Positions 22,049 to 35,388 are shown, numbered from the stretch's first letter. The stretch is DNA of 64,000 bases from Heterostelium multicystogenum (GCA_003667245.1 RCNN01000024.1:89165-153164); one strand, 5' to 3'. The notes: generated by a model from the sequence alone, not told the origin. Numbers and translations are program-made.

Positions 22049-25004
22049 ATCATGGTGGAGCTGCTTATATATTTGATATTTAAAAGCAACAAACCAACAA
22101 CAATTAGAAAACTTAAACTTATCATTATATTTATTTATTTATTACCCAACTATTATTATTCGTCATATAATAGTAGAATTACCATCCTTCCCTACCACCT
22201 TATCAAGCTTCAGTCCGACCTAACAATAACAATAGCAACAACAACAATAATATTAATTACACCGAGCGATATTGTAGCTACAATAGAAGGATATGATGGA
22301 GGAAGGTATCAGTTAAGTAAACAGTCACTTCCAACTAGCAAATCTTTCAACAGGAGGGAGCAGTCATTTCACACAATTGCAATAATGTAAAAACCATTGC
22401 TATACATAAACCCTCAAAGGACCTAGAATCACTGACGACCATGGCGCACCAGTTCTATCTTTCAAGTTGGAACAGGGTCTTTAGAATTAAATCACAGCAT
22501 TGTAAAATAAAATAGAGATTTAGTTTAGGGATGCGAAGTTCTGCACACTACCTGTACAGTACTTTGCAATCTCTTTTATAAAGTCGAGTTTGAAACAGTT
22601 TTAAAAGTTTCAATCAATCACAAACCAACCACCACATCGGTTACATTTGTAAAACTAATTAATAACAATGAACATAGAGGACCACGATCCCAAAATTGAA
22701 GACTACTATCTACTAGATGATCATTGTTTGATCCTATATGGTAATACCATTTACTGGTAGAAAATGAAGAGGCAGTTGTTGCTAGATTGAACACTCTCGA
22801 TGCACTTTTTTTGAGGGATATAAATGAAGTGTGGTGAATCACTTTTAATTTCATTTGTGGGTGACGATGCTTATTAGAAGTGTGGTTGTTGATTCCCAAA
22901 AAAATAAGAGCCTCACAGCGTGCGTGGCAAATCATCAACAACAATAATAAGAGTAATCAAAAATCAAATGAGAAAATATCAAATCTAAAAAATATTAGAA
23001 TTATGTTTATAAATAAATAGTAATAGTAATAGTAATACTATCATAGAAATACAAAAAAGTCTTTGATTATTATATTTTCTCTCTTTTGTTTTTGGACCTG
23101 TATTGTATATCTTATTTTTTCAAACAGAATCAGATTGATTTTCAATACTTATCAAGCTCCATCCAATCAAAGACCAGAATCTTTTGTCATACAGTGATTG
23201 TCAAAAGATTTTTTCATTTTTTTTTAGAAAGAGGAGGTGGAATGCTCTTGGAAAACTGCTCTGAGAGTTATTTTTTAATTAAATTAATTTTTAATACACC
23301 ACCCAATAATAATAATCCTAATAGACTACTTTTTCATATATATTATTTATAATTTTTTCATATTTTTTTTCCTTGTCTGTGAGCATTACTGAACATTAAT
23401 TGTTGTATAATTATAAACCTTTTACATTGTACAAAATAAACCTTATAATTATTATTATTATTAGTAGTGTAATAAATAATTATAATTATCAATTCACCAA
23501 CACAAACAACACACTGACTCACCACCTACCCTCTTTTCACTCACACATACCCAATTACCACTACATTTCTAATCAACCGTAGTTCAGCTGCTGAAACAAA
23601 CAACATTTAATTAAAGAGTAGTACAGCACACAACAACAATATTATTATTAGTATTATATTATTATTATTGTAATAAATAGTTTAGCAATTAGTGAATACA
23701 GCAAACAGATTGGTGTTGGAAATTGAATTAGGTAGTGTAAGTATCAGACCTCATATTCATTCATTCCCACACAACACAACAAAAGCTCAAACCATACCAA
23801 AGCAACCACATAACAATTCAATTCAATTCCATATACATTAAATAATTTATCAAATCAAATCAAATTTCTCATCCTATCATATCATATCATAACATATCTC
23901 ACATAGATTTATTCATGTGAGTGTGGCAACCACATCCAAAGCAAAGCTGATGCATTAATTTAAATTGGTTTTGAATCTATTGCTGTTGTTATAATTAGGA
24001 ATAGGAAACAATAAGGAAAAAAAAAAAACAAATGCAACAGCAATAACAATAGTAATAGAAATATAAATATAAATGGGCTTAACCTCTACTACCACATTAG
24101 TTCATTATAAAGTTGGATAGGAAGCAAATAACAACGCAGCGATATTGTATCAAATTTATGGTGATAGAGGTGTGGTGGTCAAAGAAGTGGTGGGATGTTG
24201 TGTGTTATTGGTTGTAAATTAGCAGGTTATTGGATATAAAAAGTACTACTATTCAGTCCTGAGTGTGTTGCTTGCTTAGTTGCAAAGTTCAATCCAACAC
24301 AACAACAGCAGCAGCAAGCTTACATGTATACAAGCAACATTTTTCATTTTCTTTTTTTTAAAATGAGTTGAATAGAAAGAATGAGAATACAACAACAACG
24401 ATTAGCTGCAACCAAACAAACAAACAAACAATCAAATAAAAAACAATAACTAGTAAGCAGCAAGAAAAGCGCAACAAGCAGCAAGTGGATACCAACATAC
24501 ACATTTCTTAAATATTATAATATTTAGAATTAAATGTAATATTTCATCCTCTTTAATATTATTAATTGGTTATTTTTTCATTTCCAATCCAATTCCATTC
24601 CATTTGCCTGTTTGCTTGCTGTTAGTTGTTATTGTTGTTTATTTTAAAAGTTGATCTGCAAATTTCATACTATACTTTTCTATTTGACTACTATCTCTAT
24701 AATTTGCTCATATCATATCATTTGATATCTGAAGTTAACTAAATCTATCATATCTAATCTCAATAACTGTTTGTTTCAAATTCATCAATAAATCAGTTTC
24801 AGCTGGAAGCATTTCCATTCCATTGTCAACAACCAATTTCTGATTCATTCCTTAACATTCTATTTTTATTCATTCACTTCCAATATACTACTTATTCAAT
24901 ACTAATTTTATTTCCCAAGTTCTATTTAAAATAGTTAAGCTAAATATTTATATATATATTATTATTATCTATACCATACAATACACATATATCAAAATTA
25001 AATA
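22049..25004. other. Long intergenic region upstream of the 4EHP-like gene
   Basis: Nearly 3 kb of plus-strand flank. The first 340 bp stay open in one frame after the amt stop (ends SFNRREQSFHTIAIM) but look non-conserved. A 31-codon open frame starts at 22667 (MNIEDHDPKIEDYY). From 23000 on the DNA is CAA/AAC-rich with many ACAACAAC and ATCATATCAT repeats, typical of dictyostelid promoters and 5' UTRs; the long pure A/T tract at 24930-25004 precedes the next start. No RNA gene recognised. Confidence 0.4.
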
Positions 25005-27714
25005 ATGAATTTAGAAGTTGAAACGTGTCTTCCAGAGATTACATCATCTAGAAAATATTATAAAGTGGGACAAGAGGAACTTCCGCCACAATCCACAGAG
25101 TTTAATAATAATAATAATAATAACATTAATAATAGGAAGAATAATAGTTGCTACAACTACGATGGTGATTACCAAACAATGAAAACTTGTAATAATCATG
25201 TCGATGACAATCATCATTGCGGCTCAGCCAGTGGCAGTAGTGTACAAAGTAATAATTCATCATTTTCAGACCTGAGTGAGGAAGAAATTATAGCCCAGGA
25301 CGAGGATATCGATGATGATGACAACTACAGTCGCGATGACGACGATGATGAAGAAGATGATATTCATCCAGACGACTTGCACGAGTTGAAAAAAGTTATC
25401 AACTACCAAGAGGTGGAGGAGGAAGATGAAGAAGATTTAGAAGAATTAGAAGAGTTGGATGAAGATGATATTTTAGATGAAGAGTTAAATAATGAATATG
25501 GGAACTCGTCTGAAATTGAAACCATAGAGCCAACTGAATCAACAAAAGCAGAGGAAGAAGAAGAGAGCAAGGATATAGATGAAAAGAAAGATATCGATGA
25601 GAATACCGTTGTTAAAGCAGCGGAAGGAACTCCAGTACGTGAGGAAATCTATTTGGAATGTGAATGGGTATTTTATTATGATGAAGGTGCTCCAAAAGGA
25701 TCATCATGTGAAAACTATCAATCATATGTGAAGAATCTTGGATCATTTAATACTGTACAGGTAAGTTGAAGCGGATTCTAAGGACATGATAAGCATATTA
25801 ATTGACCAAACAATTATTAGGGATTTTGGAGTTATTGGAATAATTTATTAGATGTATCACAACTGCCAATGAATGCTAATCTTAGATTATTTAAAAGTGG
25901 AATCACTCCAATGTGGGAAGATCCAGCCAACCAAAACGGTGGAAAATGGACACTTCTCTGTCACAAAGATCAATCAAGCACTCTTGTCATGAGAACCATT
26001 CTCACACTTATTGGTGAACAATTAGAGTATTCAAATGATGTCGTAAGTTTATAGTTTTCCTCTTTGAAATCTGAAAACCAGCTCCTAACATACAAGAAAT
26101 TGATTTTAGTGTGGATTTGTATTGAATGTACGTTCAAGTAGACATATTATTAGTGTTTGGAATCGATCTGGCGAGAATCAAGAGATTATCGACAAAACCT
26201 CTTCAGAACTCTCCAACTTCGTACTCAACAAAGTCTTTAAATATCAATCACATAAACAACAAATAGCATCACCACAAGTTACACCAAAGAAGGAGCCAAC
26301 CTCTCCCAAATTTGAACTTGAGGATATCAACAACAGCAATCACAACCATTTCAGATCTTCACCTCAACTATATAACAGTAGCAATGGTTTGTCTACACCA
26401 AACAATAGACAACAGAAATCTAAAGACAATTTCATTCACAAAAAGAGTCAGTCAGCATCCAACATACAATACACACCAACTTCACCCAAACAGGATCAAA
26501 ATCAAAACCAACATCAATATTTAAATAATAGTAATCCCAATGTTGTACATACATCATTTAAACCAACACCTAGACATTCACTTGTAGATTCATCTTCATC
26601 ATTGATACCCGCACCAGCTCCAGCTCCAGCTCCATCCCAACAATCACAACAACATTCACTCTCATCTTCATACAATGGTCATAGCAATGGTAATAGCCAT
26701 TATAGCAACAATAACAACAACAACAACAATAATAATCATTATGGCAATGGAAATTATCATCCAAAATCACCTGTATCCACACCAAACAACAAACGCAATA
26801 ATAGATATAATAACAACAGTCCATACAACAGTAGCAATGATCTTAACAAACCAAATGGAGGATATAGAAATAAGCATAGTAACAATCATAATAATGTTTC
26901 AAGTGAAAGATCTTCTTTGTCATCGTCAGAGTCGGAAAGTGAATCACTGTGTAGTCAACCAGCAGCCTGTCCTGTAGTATCCAATACTCTGGTCGATAAA
27001 AATGTTACCAAAGTTGAAGAATCAGCCCCAGTTTCATTGACTGAAAAACTGACTGAGAAACTGAAGGACCAAGAGAAACAAACCAACCAAGATGTAGTAT
27101 TAGTAGAAGACAAAGAAAATGTAGTTAAATTAGTTGATGTAGATAGTAGTGTAAAGCAAGCAGGAGAGTTAAAGAAAGATCAAGTTGTTTCTTCTTCTTC
27201 TTCTTCTTTGTCACCACAACCAACAGCAGAAGCACAACCAGTGTTAATCAATCCAGTTGTTCCTGAGCAACAAGAGACCAGTAAACCAGCTTTGAAGGAG
27301 TCATCATCATTTGAAGAACTGTCGCCAAGCACACTCGCAGATTATTCACTCGAGAGCACGACAAGTGAGACCGAGGAAGTGGAGGAATTACTCCAAGCAT
27401 CAGGTGATTCACAACTCTCCGATAACAGTCTATCATTTAGAAAATCAAATGTATCACTCTCGAAACGACCACAACACCAAACCCCAAGAAAAACCAATCA
27501 ATCACAATCAGCATCAGCCAAAAAGAAGAAGAACAACAACAAATCCAACACAAAGAAGTCGCACCACGCCAACTCACACCAGAAACTCTCGAGCTCAATA
27601 GACAAACGTGTCTTCCTCTTAAACAAATGCTTTACATTCTGTAAAGAGCACTATCTCATCATTATAATGTTACTGGCGATACCAGTAATCACAATAATCT
27701 TGCAATCCAACTGA
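25005..27714 (+). CDS. eIF4E2/4EHP-type cap-binding protein with long disordered tail and C-terminal membrane anchor
   Basis: About 860 residues in three exons (introns 25761-25820 and 26043-26109, both in frame). Residues 1-205 are Asn-rich then strongly acidic. The cap-binding fold follows: CEWVFYYDEGAP, NYQSYVKNLGSFNTVQGFWSYW, LRLFKSGITPMWEDPANQNGGKW, IGEQLEYSNDVCGFVLNVR and HIISVWNRSG. MWED and SVW supply two of the cap-stacking Trp and the Glu. NYQSY and the KSGITPMWED wording match class II eIF4E (4EHP), which uses Tyr for the first Trp and represses translation. About 480 residues of Gln/Asn/Ser-rich linker come next. The C-terminus is RVFLLNKCFTFCK followed by YLIIIMLLAIPVITIIL and three residues, a textbook tail anchor. 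Canonical 4EHP is only about 240 residues with no membrane segment. Confidence 0.85.
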
Positions 27715-28290
27715 ACTGAAAATGTTATAAATAATCAACTTGATAGTAATAGTAGTAATTGTATTCCCAAAAACAAATCAATCAATCAATCAATCCAACA
27801 ACAGCCATCATCAACCAAAAGCTAGATTTGTTTAGTTAATTATCTGTTCCCAACAATATATCAACCAAAGCCTAGTGTCCAAACCAAAAAAAATGAGAAA
27901 ACATAAAAATACAAAAATATAAATATCAAGTTTCCACCAAATTTGTTTCTATATCCAAGAGATAAAGAAGCCTTATTCTTTTTATTTGATCGATAAAGAC
28001 AAGTCCAAGAACAGCATTACATAAACTTTCTGTTTTTCCAGAAACTTTATGAAAAAATTGGTGAAATTAAATTAAAATTCAAATTAATCTTTTTTTAATT
28101 TTGATAATTTTGTGTGAATCATTTATATTTTGGTTTGTTCATATTGTTGATTCCAATTGATATTTTGCTATCCTTTTGTAAAGAGTAACACTAAGTATAT
28201 ATTATAATATTCATAGATAGTAGTAGGCGTAGTAAATAATATTAGGAGTAGTAGGTTGGTTAAGGTTTAGTTAATAATCAAAAGTAAAAC
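27715..28290. other. Intergenic gap
   Basis: Flank between two genes on the same strand. It holds an ATCA tetranucleotide repeat at 27778-27795, AAAATACAAAAATAT tracts and T-runs near 28090. It should contain the 3' end of the 4EHP-like gene and the nae1 promoter; no further signal seen. Confidence 0.45.
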
Positions 28291-30190
28291 ATGACTGATA
28301 CTGAGAAATATGATAGACAACTAAGATTGTGGGGTGAAGATGGTCAGTCTAAACTTGAAAAGTCACATATCTGCTTGATCAATGGTACTCCCACTGGAAC
28401 TGAAACCTTGAAGAATCTTGTACTACCAGGTACGCTTACTCTATTATTGTTGTGTGTCAGACTAAAGAAAATCAAAGAGAGGCATGTCCCCACTTTAACA
28501 TCTAACATCTAACATCTTCTTTTCAAAAACAAAAGGTATTGGTGGATTTACTGTTGTAGATGGAAATAAGGTTTGTGCAGCAGATTTGGGAAACAACTTT
28601 TTCTTGGAAAGAAACTGTTTGGGTCTCTCCAGAGCATTGAAGGTCTGTGAGTTCCTTAGAGAATTAAATGATCGTGTCAAGGGATCTTCGTGCGAGGAGG
28701 ATCCAGTACATTTGATCAATGAGAAGATCAGCTTCTTCAAGGAGTTTGATTTGGTCATTGCCAACCGTTTGCCAGAGGCTGCTCTCACCACACTATCTCA
28801 ATATCTCTGGGAACACAACATTCCATTGGTTGTTGTTGTTTCCTATGGTTACATTGGATATCTCAGACTTGTAGTTCCAGAACACCAAGGTATGTATCTA
28901 GCTATGCAAGCCAAATTGATTATACCTCATTTTATGATTTTAACCCTTTAAATCTTAGTTATTGAATCAAAACCAGATACACCATTGGATGACTTGAGAA
29001 TTTACAATCCATTTAAAGAATTGGAGCAGGTTGCAGACAGTTTGGATCTCTCTGCATTGAATTCACAAGAGCACCGTCACGTTCCATATATCACACTGAT
29101 GATTCACCTTTTGAAGAAGTGGAAGGCTGATTCCAACGGTGGTAAGATGCCATCCACCAGAGACGAGAAAGAGGCCTTCAAGAAATTCTTCATTTCCCAC
29201 TCCATCAGCTACCAAGATGAAGAGAACTTCCAAGAAGGTGTAAAGGGACTCTGGAAAGTATTGCAACCATACACTGTTCCATCCGATGTTGTCGCCATCA
29301 TGAATGATCCAAAGGCTGCTAATTTGACTTCATCTTCCGACGACTACTGGGTATTGGTTGCTGCCCTCAAGAAATTCCATGAGATTCACCAAGTACTTCC
29401 ACTTCAAGGTACCATTCCAGATATCACTGCCGACACTATTAGTTACGTTAATTTACAAAAGATGTAAGTCAATATTCCCAAATGAGAGAGAAAGAGATAC
29501 AAGTCATCCATTCTGAGACCGGTGTATTAACTCCGTTTATTTTCTAGTTATCACGATAAAGCAAATGCAGATTTAGATGAATTCACTACAAATTGTCAAT
29601 TCATTGGTTTCTTCAATTGGAAAGTCTTTGATTTCATCAGATCTGATCAAGAAGTTCTGCAAGAATGTTAGATTCTTGAGTTTAGTCAGATACAGATCTT
29701 TGGTCGAGGAATTCACTCCAGCCACCGCCAGATCAGCATATATGATTTCAGAATTGGAGCAACCAGATTCCAATCTTGTTTTTCTACATTGTATTGCGTG
29801 CAGTAGAGAAATTCAACCAAATTTACAACCGTTACCCTGGTCTCAATGAGGAGGAAGTTGATGCCGACATTCCATTGTTGAAATCATGTGTAACCTCACT
29901 TCTCAATGATTTGTCAATTCCAAACAACATTGGTAAAGGACGATTATATTACAGAGATGTAAGTAGAGACCAACACGTCCAAATGTGTAATTTAATTCTA
30001 ACATACTGACTGTCAACTTATTATTTTAGTGTAAGATATGGACACTGTGAATTGCACAACATTGCCTCATTGATGGGAGGTATAGCCTCACAGGAAGTAA
30101 TCAAATTAATTACTCACCAATATGTACCATTAGATAAATACATTCATCTTTAACGGTATTAACAGTACTGCCAATCCATACACACTTTAA
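28291..30190 (+). CDS. nae1: NAE1/APPBP1, regulatory half of the NEDD8-activating E1
   Basis: NAE1 pairs with UBA3 to activate NEDD8 for cullin modification. It starts [19 protein letters not shown], the standard opening of the family. Then come [19 protein letters not shown] (Rossmann part), [37 protein letters not shown], and later [20 protein letters not shown] and [20 protein letters not shown] before the end [15 protein letters not shown]. No E1 catalytic Cys is expected in this subunit. Introns: 28430-28535, 28892-28958, 29464-29547, and one near 29958-30030. Frame breaks near 29590, 29780, the last intron and 30150 fall in conserved sequence. The stop TAA at 30188-30190 is chosen because it follows the family C-terminus. 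It is 250 bp upstream of alg12 on the same strand. Confidence 0.92.
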
Positions 30191-30439
30191 ATTTTCATCC
30201 ATGGATTATCACTAAAAGGATCCAAAAAGTGTTTGGCATTGGAATTGGACAAGTTAATCGAACAGTGTCATAAAATTTAAATAGCATAGCAATAAATTGT
30301 AATTAATTAAATCACATACAAACCATATTCTTTGGTGCAGAACTTCAATGAACATCATCTGATTCCCAATGATTTAATTTGTAAAACTTTTCTATTTTTT
30401 GACTTTGATGATGATCTTCAAGCAAAGAATATACCAAAG

Positions 30440-32158
30440 ATGGATACACATAATAGCAAGATCAATAAAAAGAAGAATGTATCACAACCTACAAAATCAA
30501 CAAGCTTAATTGTTTTGTTTGAGAGATATAGCGATTGGTTGGTGTATTCATTCATGCTGATTTATGTATTTCTATGTCCATATACCAAAGTAGAGGAAAG
30601 TTTCAACTTACAGGCTATGCATGACATCCTGTATCATAAATTCAATATAAATAATGTATGTTGTCAGGTTGATTTGATCGATGATTGTGATTGTTTTTGT
30701 TAACACCCTTGAAAAAGTATGATCATATCGAATTCCCAGGAGTTATTCCACGTACTTTTATAGGTGCTCTAGTTGTGTCTTGTTTGTCGAGTCCATTATA
30801 TTATTTGGTTGAGATGCTGGGAGGCACCAAGATCTGTTGTCTCTATGTTGTAAGATCAGTTCTAGGCATGATTGGAGTTGCTGCTCTATGTCGTTTGAAA
30901 AGATCCATCTCAAAAAAAGTTTGGTGTGGAGGTAGCAGCATGCTTTGTTTTAGTGCTGATTTCACAGTTTCACTTGCTATTCTATATCAGTAGACCACTG
31001 CCCAATGTATTTTGCTATGGCACTGGTCGTGCTCGCTTATGCACACTGGATGGACAACAATATCAAGACTTCGGTCTCACTGCTGACAGTTGCCATCTTC
31101 ATTTTCAGAAGTGAAGTTCTGATTCTAGCTGGACCCGTGGCACTGTCCATGATGATTTATGGTCGACTCAAGTTTATGAGACTAGTCTTGGTTGGAATAG
31201 CCACTGCAGTGGTATCAATAGGAGTCAGTGTCTTGATTGATTCATACTTCTGGCAAAGACTTATCTATCCAGAAATGGAAGTTCTACTTTTCAAACACTG
31301 TCGAGAATCGCAGTCACGAATGGGGAGTCTCTCCATTCCACTGGTACTTTACCAGTGCTTTACCACGTGCACTACTTCTTTGGCTTCCACTTTCAATTGT
31401 CTCAATGTCCATTGACAAGAGAGCAATGGAGTATCTCCTACCAATTATCTCATTCATATCACTCTATTCATTCTTGCCACACAAAGAGCTAAGATTCATA
31501 TTCTATGCACTTCCAATTCTCTCACTTGGCGCATCGATAACAATGGCAAGAATGTACATATTCATGAGTAGATCACACAATCGACTCCTTCCACTAATCT
31601 CATTCAAAACAATCATTATAAAATTCTATAGATTTAAACAGTTTAGTAAGAGTAACCTATACAAGCTTATGTCAGTTGGAATGCTTGGCGTTTTTGGAGT
31701 CAATCTACTTTTGACACTCGGTTTCCTCTATGTATCTTCACTCAACTATCCGGGTGGAGTAGCATTCCGACAACTACATGTTTCACAATCGAATTGCCTC
31801 AAGCAACCGTTGAATGTCCATATCGACAATCTCGCTGCTATCACTGGTGTCTCAAGATTTGGTGAGCTATCCTCACATTGGAAGTAAGTAACTATTATTA
31901 GTCGATCGAATGAGCATTTTTATCTAAACCATTCAATTGCTTTAAAGCTATTCAAAGAAAGAAAGAGATGTTGTTCTATCGGATTATGACTTGTTGTTAG
32001 CACCTAACCAGACCGATGGATTCAACGTAGTTGCTAGCATCAATGGATTTACAAGATTCCAACGTACTCCAACTCCACCGTTTATTCAGATAATAGATGA
32101 ACCTCAAATATTCATAATGGCATCGAAACAAATTCCTTTGAAATGCCCATCAGCGTAG
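30440..32158 (+). CDS. alg12: ALG12 dolichyl-P-mannose alpha-1,6-mannosyltransferase
   Basis: ALG12 adds the eighth mannose to the lipid-linked N-glycan precursor in the ER lumen (GT22 family, multi-pass). Diagnostic blocks: [21 protein letters not shown] (with the conserved acidic pair in the first lumenal loop), [16 protein letters not shown], and [18 protein letters not shown], with many hydrophobic helices between. The ATG at 30440 ([12 protein letters not shown]) puts a short basic cytosolic end before the first helix; the frame further up lacks an ATG. Introns 30656-30717 and 31884-31947 keep frame. Breaks near 30920 (A6), 31003 and 31285 interrupt it. The C-terminus reads [17 protein letters not shown]. 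About 530 residues. Confidence 0.9.
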
Positions 32159-33685
32159 CACCTTTCGCAACAATAGTTAATAATACATTCATAATACACA
32201 TTTTAAAAAACAACAACAAACAAATAGCGACCACTATTATAAATGCTTTAAGTTAAAGTAATCATGATCTTTTATGTTTGCCAACAACGATAAGTTTAAC
32301 TCTTAATTGTGTGTGGAAGCTCATTAAGATGAGATTGATGTATTACTATATTAATATATAGTAAAATAAGTAATTGTTTTATCATATTATATTAATAGAA
32401 CAACTTCAACAACAATAATAATATAAAAATACAATGATTGGGGGTACTCGGTATCTGCGTGAACCAGAGAGAATCTCACAGGTGGGTGCGAGTGCATTGT
32501 ATATATATACATATGAAGTGTTTAATATTGATGTTGATGGTTTTATAACAAAAATTAATATAAAATAAACAACATATTTAATTGACTCTCTAGAGAATGC
32601 ACTCGAATCAAATAATTGGACTGTTTAGTATGGATGTATTTGTGATTTTGTAGTGGTATTATTAGTAGTGGAAGAAGTAGTAGTGGTTGGTAGAAGTGAA
32701 TTGTTATTGTTGTTGTTGTTGACAGTGTATATTAATGTTCATCATATGATGATTAAAAAATTAGAAATTGATGTATTTGAAGTGTGTTGAATAAAAATAA
32801 CAATAACAAACAATTAATTGAACACTCAAATGTAAAAACTGGAAAATTGATGATTGACTAAATGAGTGGGTTTTTGTTTGATTGTTGGATTGATTGATGG
32901 TGTTGTGTTTATTTTTGTTTGAGATATTGTGTTGTGTTATTTATATAGTGATTGTTGATTGTGTGTGTGATGGGGGTATTGCCAAGTGAAAAGAGTAGAT
33001 GTACGTAAAATACCCTCTGTAAATTAATAAATAATATTGATTAATAAATATTTATATATTCAAGTATAATTTACTTCACCAAACAATATAACCATACAAT
33101 TCCTCACTTCTCCAATAATATACAAATTGTATTTGTATAAATATTCTATACTCTCTATTTCAATATATATAATTTTTCCACTTACTATTGTTATCTAACA
33201 GATTAGTATTTTTTCCATCTCTTCTCCAATTACTCAATTAGTTTGATTTGTACATTTTCTTTCTCTCTCCTTAATTTATCACCCTCTCACTACTTACTCA
33301 TTACTCTCTTACCAATCCTATTCCATCCACCCTGTTCAATCCCGTAATTCAATACAAATCCTTATTTTGTTATATTTCCATCTTCAAATCATTCCTTTCA
33401 AATACAATTGAAATTAAATCCTAGTCTAATCAAATTTCATTTCTATTATCATCTATTAATAATCAATCATTCCCCAAATTGATAATAGTTATAATAATCA
33501 TCATATAGATAGTTCTTCATTATACTATTTAATTTTCTTTAATTTATTTAAATATTTTTGATTTATAATTATCATCTTCAAAACATCTTATCTTCATATA
33601 TCAACTTTCTATCTTAGTCAAATAATTATTTATAATTGTTAATCCACAATACCAATTTAAATATAATATAATAAAAAGTTTAAAA
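32159..33685. other. Long intergenic region with a possible short ORF
   Basis: Between alg12 and the GPR180-like gene, both on plus. The DNA from 33060 to 33680 is C/T-rich on the plus strand (TCTCTCTCC, CATTCC repeats), a promoter-like skew. A 44-codon open frame lies at 32434-32568 and is listed separately. On the minus strand at 32620-32720 there is an Asn/Thr-rich open stretch without a start. Confidence 0.4.
32434..32568 (+). CDS. Possible small ORF (44 codons) or orphan first exon
   Basis: Starts MIGGTRYLREPERISQ, which has coding-like composition and higher GC than its surroundings, then CAG|GTGGGTGC looks like an exon end with a splice donor. Without splicing the frame continues 28 more codons in A/T-rich sequence to a TAA. 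No following exon could be paired with confidence before the next gene at 33686. I do not recognise it. Confidence 0.25.
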   Translation: MIGGTRYLREPERISQVGASALYIYTYEVFNIDVDGFITKINIK

Positions 33686-35029
33686 ATGAATATAATTAAA
33701 TTATTTACCATCTTGGTAGTGATATCGACATGTTCACTACTTGTTCAATCAGAGATATTAAGAGGATCAATAAAATCCAAAGACACCTGGTTTTTAATGA
33801 TAAGTTTTGTTTTTCAGAGGATCTTGCCACTGTCAATGCTAAATAGACTTTAGCAAAAAATCCAAATGCATCACTTCTCCTTTATTCCGATTTAGATACT
33901 GTTTGGGGAAAGATTCAAACTGAAGGCTTGACATGTCACGAACGTGTAAGTAGATAATAACGATAGTCTGTAGTGTGAATTAACTGTAGCTAATACTATT
34001 CATCTTTAGATTATGGCTGCTTCATCTGCAATCACTGCTTCATCAGGATGGAATGGAAAAAACCGTAAAAGTTGATCAAAAACGTGCAAGATGGTGGTAT
34101 TTCGCCATTGCCAACTGTGAAGAGACAGACAATGAATATCAAATCGATATTCCATTCTATGAGATCAAGTTGAACAACGACGGTGACTCTTTCAACTCTT
34201 TGATTTCCGCCGACAGACAAGGAATTCCAACAAGCTCAAATTTCTTTTATTCTCGTTTTCCTAATCATGTTGATCTTCGCCATTGTCAGCATTGTCTTTT
34301 TGTGGCACCGTAATCTTGAGTCCAAGGTGATGAAGCTCTTCACAGTCGTTTTGTTCTTCAAGATTCTTGCTTTGTTTATTTGCTTGATCTACTGGGGATT
34401 GTTCTTGCGTTACGAAGTTGGACACAACAGTATCAACTTGGCCGGAAACTCATTGGACTTGGTTGCTCATGCCCTCTTTATCTTGCTGCTCCTTTTGGTC
34501 GGACAAGGTTGGACCATCTCTCCATACTATGGTAACATTGTCAACCGTGTTATCAACGTAATCATGTTTGTTGTCATCCTCGTCATGTCAGTTGCTATTT
34601 ATTTGGTACCAAACGTAACATTCATGCCAAGCAAGATGTACACATTCTTCTACGACACCGTTCCAGGATACATTCTCTTGGCATTCTTCCTCACAATCAT
34701 GGTCTGGTTCATTGTTCTCTGCCGTAACTCCTACGTCAAGCAAGTCGATATTGTCAAGAAGAAGTTCTTCCTCTACTTTGGAATTATTTTCACCTGTTGG
34801 TTCTTGATGATGCCAGTATCCGTATTGGTATCACACTTTTTTGGAGCCATGGGTACGCCAAAAGATCGTTGTCATCTTCAATCTCGTTGTTGACACTATT
34901 TTCTACGGTATCATTGCCTTCTTGTTCCGTGCCTCAAAGACCAACCCATATGTACATATCTTGAACATGGACCAAAAGGAGAAGGGTGTCCGTTTGCAGG
35001 AGAATGGTGCAGAATTACAAAATGCCTAA
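33686..35029 (+). CDS. GPR180/TMEM145-like seven-helix protein
   Basis: Signal peptide (MNIIKLFTILVVISTCSLLVQS), then an N-terminal lumenal domain with the family pattern GSIKSKDTWFLMIKFCFSE and RWWYFAIANCEE, leading to about seven hydrophobic helices: MLIFAIVSIVFLW, LFTVVLFFKILALFICLIYW, LDLVAHALFILLLLLVGQGW, VINVIMFVVILVMSVAIYLV, YILLAFFLTIMVWFIVL, FFLYFGIIFTCWFLMMPVSV and VVDTIFYGIIAFLFRA. The GQGWTISP block after helix 3 is typical of the GPR180/intimal-thickness receptor group. Intron 33946-34009. About 425 residues. Frame breaks near 33804 (an A lost), 34052 (A6), 34240 and 34850, plus one in-frame TAG at 33845. Ligand and role are unknown. Confidence 0.78.
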
Positions 35030-35388
35030 AATACTATTAATAATAATAGAACAATCTGGAAATAGATTGACTTTATTCCATTTAATTTTTTTCCAGACAC
35101 AGAACTTTATATATAGACAACCATTTAGTAATCTACCTACCCTATGTGACATATCGAACTAATTATAATTCATAATTTAAAATAAACTTTAAAGCTCAAC
35201 ATTATTATTATTATTTTATAACTACTAGTTAATGTGGGCAGTTTCAAATTGGTCCACTGTTGAGTTGATTTATTAAATACTACATATTTCCTTAGTCCAA
35301 ACCAGAAAAACAATATCCAACTGGCGACGGATCGATTTGTAAATTTAACTTGGATTTTAGTTTCTGTAGCTGTATTTTCAGGCTGCTA
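35030..35388. other. Gap between convergent genes
   Basis: 3' flanks of the GPR180-like gene (+) and the membrane-TPR gene (-). Contains AATAAA-type motifs (AAAATAAAC near 35180) and an ATT repeat at 35200-35213. No gene seen. Confidence 0.45.

Noticed and set aside
22052..22390. 112-codon frame directly after the amt stop
   Set aside because: Low-complexity Ile/Thr-rich sequence outside the conserved end of Amt proteins; more likely 3' flank.
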